Shown piece by piece: positions 50,401 to 58,900 of a stretch of DNA of 64,000 nt. The position numbers and the translations under genes are program-made. Positions within the stretch are counted from its first letter, which is position 1. Every line of letters begins with the position of its first letter. The notes under the pieces are model-generated. The model saw only the letters and a list, made by a program, of their open reading frames with translations, was not told the origin of the DNA and searched no databases. Source of the stretch: Lagopus muta (Eukaryota > Chordata > Aves > Galliformes > Phasianidae); NCBI RefSeq assembly GCF_023343835.1, contig NC_064443.1, positions 10,602,001 through 10,666,000 on the forward strand. The letters run 5' to 3'.

Positions 50401-52298
50401 AAAGAGCAGTGCTAAGCATTATTATTGTGAAAAAGGGTAAAATTGGAGTGAAGGCATGTGGACACAGGGACAGATCCCTAGTCTGAGGAAATTAGCAGAG
50501 CATTACTAACTTCGCTTCTGTCAAAGCTTTCATGAGCGCCTCGATTAGAAAATGAACACAGTGTTATGAGTAAAGACAAGCCTCGCAATGTGCTCAGTGT
50601 TACATACTGCCAACAAGATCTGGAAGCCTGTCTCAAGACTTTAAAACCACCTTGCAGACAGACAACCTGTCCTAAGCACAAAACACTTCTTAAAAAGGAG
50701 ATTCAGCCTCTCAGATATAAAATAAATACCAGCTGAGCCTCTAACCCTGTTAAGAGTTGAAGGTGGAGGATTAAGAGTAAAGTAAATCAGAAAGGAAGCT
50801 TTTAAATTTTTAACAGGCTAATAAAAAACTGAGCCAGCATGACCTTTTATCACATGTGGTAGATAAGAAGGAGAGCTGAGGGAAGGATGTAAGATAGTAG
50901 GCTGGGACCAGAAAAGCAGCCTACCACTGTCTCGTTGCAATGCTTTGGGGGCATTCAATCCCAATTTCCATACAAGCAGTGAGGGCTTTGTCATTACCAG
51001 CGTTTCTTCAGGTAGACAGTAAGGTCTGGCATTGCTCTGAGAGAAATACCATCTCCTTATGCTGCAGTATACTCCTCATGGGGCAAAATAATTGAGCAAA
51101 GGCAGGGAACAAAATGGGGATGTTTGGCAATCTGTTGCCATGCAGTGAAGTTCACTCCCGGTTCCTTTATCTTCACATCCACCTTCACAGCCCCTTTCTG
51201 CATGCTCACGAGCCACACTTCCATCTGCCTGAGCTGTCCCAGGCACAGACTGAAATGCCTCCACCACGAATGCTCCTGACATTGGAGTAAATCCTCTCCG
51301 GATATCTCACAGCTGTTCCTCTCCCTACCCGGAGAATGGGCTCTCCTCTGCTTCTGGAAATGGGCTTCAAAACAATTTCAGCGCTAATGCCAGGGGGAAC
51401 TGCCACGAAGGCAAGAAAGCTGCACGCAGCTCAGTGTGGGTGAGGAACTTCTGTGTTCTGACCAGAAAATCACACTGTCAGCTATGACACGTGATGAAGC
51501 ACAGGCTTTCAAGCTAAGGAACCCACCCTCATCCTCTCTTCAACACAGTCCCTAAGGATCTCTACCCACCAACCATTATTTTCTGCTGCAGATATATTTT
51601 TTAAATCTCTAACATGAAATACTGCAATGATTGCTTTAGTGTGTACATAAACTATTTAAACAAAAAGAGACTGGAAAAGAATTACACAACGTAAGACAAA
51701 TAATTAACTCAATTCCTTATAAACTTGTCTCAATTCCAGGATGTTTCAGACCACTGGTTCAAATAAATCATCTCTGGGTCATTATGCAAACACGTAGATA
51801 AGTAACTTGTACCAAGATGTCAATTCGCCACGTTTCATGTTTACTGTATTTGTGGGGTTAGCATAAATACACAGTGTTTTTGCAACAGCCTTCATAAATT
51901 CATAAAAAACAATTCTGGACTGACAGCACTGAAGTTAAGGCCTCTTCAGGCATTTTAAGTCATACAAGCTGTTGTGCAGCAGATCTTCATATCAATCAAC
52001 TCAGGGAGAAAGACAGAAAGAAAAAGAGCAGATTTTCCAGTATTTTGTCCCATTGCTGAAGTTATAACAGAAAGGAAATACATTTGCCCACACTCAGAAA
52101 AGCATTTGATGCCGCTCCCCATTGCATTTAGCTGAAAGGAAGAGAAGTGAGCCTCGTGAAACCCCACATTACCTTTTTCTCCTGAGCAGTGAGATTAGGG
52201 GTTCTCACAGGTGCATGGGGTATTCCTTTCCTCCGACCTCTGTTTTCAGGCAAAGGGTTTAGAGGAAGGCCACGACAGATTTCCTTCAGGCTAATCAT
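18539..52298 (-). CDS. UROC1: UROC1, urocanate hydratase (urocanase), complete
   Basis: Urocanase converts urocanate to imidazolone propionate, step two of histidine breakdown in liver cytosol, using tightly bound NAD+. Twenty coding exons on - join in phase: 52298-52173, 46977-46847, 43974-43881, 43463-43404, 41443-41315, 40970-40909, 39862-39796, 39283-39140, 36493-36405, 35942-35880, 35197-35018, 34690-34593, 34433-34361, 33422-33301, 29407-29337, 28421-28323, 26742-26643, 24370-24289, 19802-19703, 18679-18539. The total is 2031 bases, 676 residues, the same length as I recall for human UROC1. Key motifs: YGGNG (125-129), TSGLGGMSGAQ (246-256), GSDQTSCHNPFNGGYYP (340-356), FRWVCTSGD (449-457), SRDHHDVSGTDSP (542-554), HNGGGVGWGE (590-599). 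All are intact, so the enzyme should be active. The start was chosen because it matches the family N terminus (LPLNPLPENRG). Confidence 0.97.
19841..24288 (-). other. UROC1 intron 18
   Basis: About 4.4 kb between exons 19 and 18. A short poly-C run lies at about 22028-22040. I recognised no retrotransposon, RNA gene or extra exon. Confidence 0.6.
29408..33300 (-). other. UROC1 intron 14
   Basis: About 3.9 kb between exons 15 and 14. It is AT-rich, with a T run at about 31261-31274, and I see nothing else I can name. Confidence 0.6.
33301..35197 (-). other. UROC1: UROC1 exons 11-14, substrate and active-site region
   Basis: These exons encode residues 322-480. Exon 11 contains LGSDQTSCHNPFNGGYYPVQ. 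Exon 12 has FFWDYGNAFLLEAQRAG. Exon 13 has FRYPSYVQHIMG. Exon 14 has LGFGPFRWVCTSGDPQDL. By position, Cys453 in RWVC corresponds to the urocanase signature cysteine (Cys410 in the Pseudomonas enzyme); this correspondence comes from family knowledge, not from an alignment I ran. Confidence 0.92.
34799..34820. repeat. (AAAT)n microsatellite
   Basis: About five AAAT/AATA units, one interrupted, in UROC1 intron 11. Confidence 0.85.
36494..39139 (-). other. UROC1 intron 8
   Basis: About 2.6 kb between exons 9 and 8. It is AT-rich and has no recognised repeat. On the + strand, opposite UROC1, there is a frame without a stop from 37381 to 38118 (see findings). Confidence 0.6.
39140..43463 (-). other. 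UROC1: UROC1 exons 4-8, NAD+-binding region
   Basis: Residues 118-271. Exon 4 encodes VTYGGNGQVFSNWAQ, exon 5 EEQTLVMYSGHPLGLFPS, exon 6 IPNYSSRDDYEKL, exon 7 GSYCYIGPQGIVHGT and exon 8 FVTSGLGGMSGAQAKA. The two glycine-rich motifs, in exons 4 and 8, belong to the NAD+-binding fold of urocanases. Exon 6 ends within a Met codon (AT|G) at a GTAAG donor. Confidence 0.93.
43108..43127. repeat. (CA)n-like microsatellite
   Basis: A short AC-rich run with one T interruption, in UROC1 intron 3, downstream of exon 3 in the direction of transcription. Confidence 0.8.
44880..45240. mobile_element. Solo LTR-like element, copy 1
   Basis: A 361-base element in UROC1 intron 2, clearly related to the one at 62992-63360 over its whole length. 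It starts TGTAATGCTATAACG and ends TGCTACA, so it has TG...CA ends. The bases just outside are catgt (44875-44879) and cgtgt (45241-45245), a 5-base target duplication with one change. There is no internal coding part. Its orientation is undecided. A 5-base duplication suggests an ERVL-type or class I origin, which is inference. Confidence 0.75.
48050..48139 (+). mobile_element. CR1-like 3' tail with terminal octamers
   Basis: The block 'ggcaggggggttggactcaa', then 'aaggtcccttccaacccctg', ends in repeated TGATTCTG. This is the 3' end of a CR1. The left boundary is unclear; the element may reach back to about 47890, where the sequence is less familiar. Confidence 0.8.
50004..50042 (+). repeat. 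Three copies of an 11-base unit GTGAGTACCAA
   Basis: Exact copies lie at 50004-50014, 50015-50025 and 50032-50042 in UROC1 intron 1. The first two are directly adjacent. Confidence 0.9.
51133..51276 (+). repeat. Unclassified dispersed repeat, copy A
   Basis: 144 bases closely matching 53966-54102, starting TGTTGCCATGCAGTGAAG and ending CACGAATGCTCC. It differs by scattered substitutions and a 7-base indel (the bases around gagccac near 51210). I do not recognise the family. It lies in UROC1 intron 1. Confidence 0.8.
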
Positions 52299-52991
52299 GG
52301 CTGCTAACGAAATACAGGAGGAAAGGAGAGGCAAGGTGGAGAGGCGTGAGGAGAGGAGAACAAGGGCTGCAGGCAAGCAAGATGCACAGCAATTGAGATG
52401 TACCCTGCTCTGGGGTATCTACAGATGACAGCCCGTCCTCTGGCTTTGGAAATGCTTGTGGAGCACAGAGGGCCAGCAGTGCAGGCGACACACCTACCCC
52501 ATCTGTGCCGTGCCATTGGCTCTTCTGTCCTCCCCCAAATGAATGATTCACAGCTTTGCAGTTTCTTCTCTGGGTGCTTTGCAGCAGGAGCTGCACTGAG
52601 CCATGAGAGCAGTCGGTCACTTTCCCAATCATCCAGTTCCCACAGGGAGCCGTGCCCAAACCTTGCCCAACACCACAGAGATTGTGCTTCCACATTTCTA
52701 TAGCTGAGATACCAACTACAACTGACCTCATTCATGCCAGTGTCCACACACACGAAGATGGACAATCTCTGTTTGAGCACCCTGAGTCTAGGCTGTTCTC
52801 AGATGCGGTCCAGGTGTCCATCCCCTGGACAACAGCAGATGTCAAGGATAACACTAACATTTCCCCCTTAGATGTTAGCTCCTTTTAGCCCACAGGCATG
52901 CCTGGATTTCAGTAGTATTAAGCTGTTGTACTGGTTTTCTCAAGACAGGCAATAATAGGGAAGAGGAATGAAAGCTTTCAGTTTTAAAGCA

Positions 52992-52999
52992 CTTTTATA
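52992..52999 (-). promoter_or_regulatory. Candidate TATA box upstream of UROC1
   Basis: On the - strand the sequence reads TATAAAAG, a full consensus. It lies about 690 bases upstream of the UROC1 start codon, so it would serve only if the 5' UTR is long or spliced. A TATA promoter would suit a liver-specific gene. This is a motif match only. Confidence 0.3.
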
Positions 53000-53940
53000 G
53001 GCCACAGTCAACAAGAGCTGGACAGCCTTACGGTGCTGCCATCCAGACATCAGAAGTAAATGAATATGCTTCACTTTGACTTCCCACTTAAAGAGCACTG
53101 TGAACTTTGCTCCCTGTTTTCAGCTGCTGTATAAATTACACAGGAGCTTCTTGACCTTTATTATTACATCCATGGAACTACAATCATGGCCAGGGAATTT
53201 TTCTCAAGTGCCATAGCTTAAGTCTGATGAAATTATCTGGGAGAAGCATTTCAGTTAGTAATCATTACATAATCCACCTAAACTGTGGAAAAAAAAAAAA
53301 AGCTGTGTTTTCCCACAAAGGCAGCAATTGACAAGCAAAGAGAACAAAGCATGGTTATTAAATGACAGCTCATTAATGTCACGTTGGCTTTTGCTTTAGG
53401 ACACACTGTGCATCCCCAGCTCCCACTGAAAATGCTGGAGTTGAAAGAACTCTGAACGTCCCAGGGGAGCTGAGCACACAGCAGACTCAAACCTTCTGAA
53501 GGATACACTGTCACGTATGGCAGAGAACTGTGCTTTGTGATTATATGTTATTGTAACTGCTTTCAAACAAAAGGCAAAGACAAAAAGGAGGGGGAAATTC
53601 TCCTTATCTCAACGTTTTCTATTTGGTTTTCTTATTCAAAAGCATATAAAAATAGGAAGATAAGGGTAAAGTCAGAAAAATCTACTTCAGTACAGAGAGA
53701 TCTACTTCAATAAATAACCATGCCTTACATAAATCTTTCCTTCTTTTTTCTACGATCCACACTTTGCAATTCTCTCCAAGGTCTGATTCTATGCACACAT
53801 GGGCAGAAGAATAACCTTGACTATTCCCACTGAGCTTCCCTCTGTGATACCAAGCAGAAGTTGATGTTATTACACTGCCTTACAAGCTGAAGAATCATAG
53901 GATCGTGGAATCGTTTGAGATGGAAGGGCCCCTTAAAGGT

Positions 53941-53967
53941 CATCTAGTCCTTTATGTGGACTAGATG
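53941..53967. repeat. Perfect 10-base inverted repeat with 7-base loop
   Basis: CATCTAGTCC and GGACTAGATG flank TTTATGT. The left arm is ordinary CR1 sequence; the right arm is its exact reverse complement and runs into the foreign repeat. Confidence 0.9.
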
Positions 53968-54102
53968 TTGCCATGCAGTGAAGTTCACTCCCCATTCCTT
54001 TATCTTCACATCCACCTCCACAGCCCCTTTCTGCATGCTCACATTTCCATCTGTCTGAGCTGCCCCAGGCACAGACTGAAATGCTTCCACCACGAATGCT
54101 CC
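53966..54102 (+). repeat. Unclassified dispersed repeat, copy B, inside a CR1
   Basis: 137 bases matching 51133-51276. The surrounding CR1 shows that this copy arrived in, or was pasted into, an existing CR1, and fixes its ends closely at TGTTGCC and ATGCTCC. Confidence 0.8.
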
Positions 54103-54529
54103 CTTGTGATGAACATCTACAGCTCAATCGGGTGCTGGGAGCCCCATCCAGCCTGACCTTGAATGCCTCCAGGGATGAGGCACCCACCCCAGAAAGAGAG
54201 AAGGAAGCTGGAGGAGCTGTGGGAGGGGCTCACTGCCTAATAACATTATTTATAGAGCGGAGCATCAGAACTAGAGTACTTTAACCCCCAGTGTCGGAGG
54301 TTTTGCATTGGGAATTACCAACTCCAACAAAATCCAGGGCTGGGATTCAGGGTCAGTGCTACCAGAGGCAGGCAGATGTGCTGGAGGTACCAGGGCAGAC
54401 ACCGCAGAAAATCGCAATTCCCCTCACTGCCTGACTTGTCCCAGCTCATATCTGCGTTGACGGAAAGAAACTCGACGTGAGTGCCCGAGCAATTAAAAAC
54501 CCTAAAGCCACCTCGCTTGTCCCCACGCC

Positions 54530-54814
54530 CTTCTGGGTGCCGGGCAGCGCCCGCTGCAGGGCGGCTGTCATGTGCAGGGCGGGCGGGCAGAGGGTGCTGC
54601 AGGGACAAGGGACTGCAGGAGCGGCCGGGGCGGGCTGAGAGGCTGCCCCCGCCCCGCACGGACACGCACGGACACACGCACACACACGGACAGCCCGGCT
54701 CCTGAAGGAGGAGGAGGAGATGCGGCTGTAGAACAACGCGTGCGTCTGAGCGCAGCGAGGAGCAGCCCAACACCGGCGAGGAGGTGCGGAACCGATCCAT
54801 TCTCCTCCTCCACC

Positions 54815-54858
<44 letters not shown>

Positions 54859-55660
54859 AGCACATATAAAGAAAAGGAAGATCACATGTTATTATAATCC
54901 CCTCTGCAGCCAGACAGGACCATAGAACTGCCCCGTTAGGAGCTAGAGATGAGCTTTAGAGGCTGAAAGGGAGGCAGAGGGAAAACTTGAACGACTCCCC
55001 GGCCCTGGGAGGGAAGGAAGGACCCCGAGCCCCCAGGACTGCCCTCCGGCCCCTTCGCTCCCCTCCCGCCCTGGGCACCACAGCGAGCACGGACGGGGGG
55101 GGTCCCGCGATCCCGGAGAGCCGCCCTTGAGATCGGGTTTTCCCCTCAGCCCCTCCGCACGCTTCGCCGTGTGAAGCAAATCCCTGGCAGCCGGGGGAGT
55201 AGCGGCTTCCGTGACAGCGGAAATAAACTAAAATAAAGCAAAGCGAAATAAAAAGAGAGAAGAGCCAAAGGAGCACTTGCTTCTCATCATCGCTTAGCGA
55301 GAGGAAAAAAAACAACAAACCAACCACCAACAACAAAACAACCAACAACTCACTTTTTCTTATAACCCTCTGCTGCAGGGAGCAAAGGGAAAGAAGGCAC
55401 CGGGGCAGAGCCGCTAACAAAGCAGGGGTCGGACCCTATCGGCACCCCGACTGACAGCGGGAGGGGTGAGGAGTAGGGGAGGCTCCGGCAAAGCCAGGAG
55501 CAGAAATGAAAGTTTCGAAATAGCATTCAAAGAGCCGCAAAAGCCCGGAGCGATCGGAGCTCTTCCTGCGCAGCATCAGCTCCCCATGGTGCATCCCCGG
55601 CGCTGCAGCGGGGATGTGAGCGGCCCCGGCCCGCTGCGTGGAGCGGGTGGAAGCACCGAA
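54530..55660. promoter_or_regulatory. CpG-rich region upstream of the netrin-like gene
   Basis: Two GC- and CpG-rich blocks (about 54530-54800 and 55000-55660) lie 270 to 1400 bases before the netrin-like start codon, with a 40-A tract between them. They are the likely promoter and 5' UTR area of the netrin-like gene. A CA-rich patch sits at 54657-54690 and a (TTTA)n patch at 55669-55685. No TATA box is placed convincingly. Confidence 0.6.
54817..54856. repeat. Pure A tract of 40 bases
   Basis: Forty uninterrupted A residues directly follow a GC-rich block. It may be a simple homopolymer or the tail of a retroposed sequence; I found no clear flanking duplication. Confidence 0.95.
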
Positions 55661-55930
55661 ACTCCCCGTTATTTATTTATTTATTGGAAGCGATGTACGG
55701 GTGACACCCAGAAGGCATCTGAGCCCTGAGGGGGAAAAAAAAAAGAAGAAGAAAAGCCTCCCGATCCAAAAGGAAAACAAGAAGAATGAGACAGCAGCCT
55801 TGACCCCTACACTGAGGGGAAGGTGAGCAGAAGGAAAGAAAGACAACACAGGAAAGCCATGCAAGCACCAAACCTGTAGATTACTGCAGCTATTTTTGCT
55901 TCACTGAAGACAGATATTTTACTGACAGTC

Positions 55931-55997
55931 ATGCAGCGTAAAGGCATCATGCTGATTGTGTTCTTGGAATGTTTTATTTCTGGCCATGGAGAAGCAG
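55931..55997 (+). other. Netrin-4-like exon 1, signal peptide
   Basis: The ATG at 55931 (G at -3) opens 22 codons plus one base, ending at donor CAG|GTAAGT. The peptide has a basic start (MQRK), a hydrophobic core and a small-residue end (SGHGEA), as in secreted proteins. A second in-frame Met at codon 7 could also start it. Confidence 0.85.
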
Positions 55998-58900
55998 GTA
56001 AGTCAAATAAATCAATATTGCCATTTGTGAAACAATTTATCCTAAGCTGGGCAAGTAGAAAGGGAATAGAAATCAAATCTGTGAAGCATAGTAATTCTTT
56101 TTTATGTCTAAATCATTATTTAGATTGAATTTGGCAAGAAATCTGGGCTAGTGAATGTATACAAGTGTTTCTTACTATCTGCAATATACTGCTGTATAGC
56201 TCAGCCTCATCCCAAAGACTTTCAATAGGAAGTACTGTTTCACATATTCTCAAAATAATTTTAAGAAGTATTTTTTTTTTTTTTGTGATGGGAGAAAAAT
56301 TGAAGAGGTGGATGGATTGAGATATGCTGGATATTTGTTTTGAGGAAAAAACACTGCTTTCCTAGGCAGGACAAGAATAAAATGACAAGATCTTTGGACA
56401 GCACCACTGAAGGAATCTGAATTTTTATCTGTAACTTCATTCTGCATTATTAAAAGTCAGAGACACTGAATTACCATTAATCCAAGACAACCCATTCATT
56501 CAGGGTACTCCCTGCTTTGATAGTTAACATGCAGTGGATAGGATTAAATGAGCATCAGAGAAAAAAATGAACTAGGACAGAAAGAGAAGCAAGTTGTGTG
56601 TGTATATGTGGGTGTACAAATGAGCACATATAGGAATGCTATAGCAGTACTGGCATTTACACAGGGTTCTACAAATAACTGGATTATGGTGGAGACTAAT
56701 TCCTTAAGGGAAAGAAAGCAAAGCATTGGATTGTTTTCTTCTTCCTATGATTTATCACATCCTTGCAGTTAAAAGGAAAGAACTGTGCAGGTCAGATGAG
56801 AAAAAATATAAGCAAGCATTGATAAAACAATATGACCTTGGTGACATCCCAGTGGGATAGTGGTTTGGGAACTCTGTAAGGCAAAGAATCTTGGTGGTTT
56901 AAATTCCACCTGTGCACTCAGAGTATTGGGACAGGTACAACACTCCTCGTGGTGATTTTAAAGTGACTGAAGTGTTCAGATGTCGTGCAGGTTCCTGAAA
57001 GCCAAAGGCACACCAGGTGACTTCAGCTCAGGCTATGGCATAGTTAGAACCTTTCTGATGACACTGACATCAGGTTTCCATAAGTGCAAGAGTTATTTTT
57101 GTAAAAACTGAAAACAACTCATAAATTTATAATCCTGCCAAATCCTCCTGTGACTCACTTGGGAAAAAGTTCAGCTATCACAACATTGCAGGGAATGATC
57201 GGAGGGAGGATGTGGTACCTCTGTGCTCTTATGACTTACCCTGGGCATTCATCAGTTTCCCAGGCTGGGACTTTCCCTATAAGATACATATGCTGACACA
57301 TAGCACAGAAGGGTTACAGAGACATCTTGTAAACTTGCTGATGCTGTTGTAGAAAGCAGCTTGTTATAAACCAAGCTGAACTTGCTCTGCATCCAAGTCA
57401 CAAACTAAATTGAGTCTCTGAGGAAATGCAGCCCACAGCTGACTACTTGGAAAGTGAGTTTAAGGGGAGTGGATGCATTCTGCATGGAGCTACACACTCT
57501 CAGAATAATGGTGTTAGGACACAGATTAATGGCAAAATAATTGGATATCAAAGGTGATGACACTAAGGATTCACAATCACTTTAAATAAATATACACTGT
57601 GTGGTCAAAAGGTCGCACAAACCACCAGCTCACAAAAGCACAAGGGCTACCTGTTGGTTTTCAATTCTTTTCTTGATTCTATTTGTTGTTGGTTGGGTTT
57701 TTTTGTTTGTTTGTTTTGGTTTTTGTTTTTTTTAAGAAGCATGCTAAAAGTCCTGAGTCAACCTTCAGTCTTAACAGGTCTTCCCAGAGGCATTGTCAGC
57801 ATTGCTGAGATTAAGGTTGTCTCTGACAGTATTTAGCCCATCTGTGTGAAACAAACGCAGCCTTTCCTGAGCAGACAGGTGTACAGAGAAGTATGTCTTT
57901 GATGTATTTCATTGCTCTACGCAGTCAGTTCCCTTTTCAGCACTGTAGTTGGTCCGTCCTGGTCAGAAGTGAAACACATTGCTGGGCAGTTGTGTGAGGA
58001 GTGCATGGAGTACAGTATTTATGGGCAGAGCCATATCTGCCTTCTGTGTGCAGAGAAGGCAGGCACAGTTGTCAAGATTGGATCCTGAGATGTTTAAGTA
58101 CAATGGAAAGGGGTAGTTAGGCTGGAGGAGTCACATAGGCTTGATGCAGGTGGAGGGCTTTACTGACCTCACATGAACTCTGTAGCAACTTGGAAACTCC
58201 TGCATGGCAACTTGCCTAACTCACTGCTGGCCTCAGATGAACCAAAGGGTTTTAACAATTCTCTTGTCACCAGCATTGAGAACTGAGCTTAGACTAATAA
58301 AAGCTTGAGCAACTCATGTCCCTAGGCTGGTTAGCTTTAGAATACCTTTTAAAAGTTTTTCTTATTAAGAAGCTAACCAGATGCAGAATAAGTGAAATCA
58401 AGGTTGGACATGGATGCTGAAAATGCTGCTCCATCAACAGCTTTGCAGAAGGTGCCACATTCTGTTCAGGTCTGTGAAAGTTGCTCTCCTGTCTCACTGT
58501 AAGTGACTTGAACACACACAACTCTGACTTCTGCATATGGAAAAGGAATAAAAATCCCACTTCAAATGACTCAGAAAATATTAGGCACCTTTCCAGCCCT
58601 GTCATCAGTTTTGACTCAGATGCCATATGACCTTTCTCCTGTTGGATATCCAACAGAGGGTAAAAAAAACCCAACTATCTAAAAAACAACTGAACATGTT
58701 TTTAATCAACATCCATAAGGTTACAAGGATCCAAAGTAAGAGACCTGTTTGAAATGATGTCCCCGTCACAGCGCTAGTGTGAGCTTCCTTGAAATGAATG
58801 GCTCCTTATTCATCAGATAACACCGTTCTTACAACACATGCCTGGTGCCTCTGGCCTGCCACTCTGCCATAGAGCTCTAAAAGAGTAGAAAGGGACAAAC

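Larger units (their letters stand above)
46978..52172 (-). other. UROC1 intron 1
   Basis: About 5.2 kb, the longest UROC1 intron. It holds a CR1-type tail (48050-48139), a three-copy GTGAGTACCAA repeat (50004-50042) and one copy of an unclassified repeat (51133-51276). I found no other exon. Confidence 0.6.
53891..54190 (-). mobile_element. CR1 fragment interrupted by another repeat
   Basis: A reverse-orientation CR1. It starts with degraded octamers (agaatcataggatcg), continues 'ggaagggccccttaaaggtc' to about 53950, is broken by foreign sequence at about 53951-54102, and resumes with 'atgaacatctacagctc', 'ccatccagcctgacctt' and 'gcctccagggatgaggc'. Confidence 0.85.

Noticed and set aside
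54572-54925. Overlapping open frames on both strands with Gly/Arg and poly-Lys or poly-Phe
   Set aside because: They are products of the GC-rich block and the 40-A tract, with no initiation context or domain.
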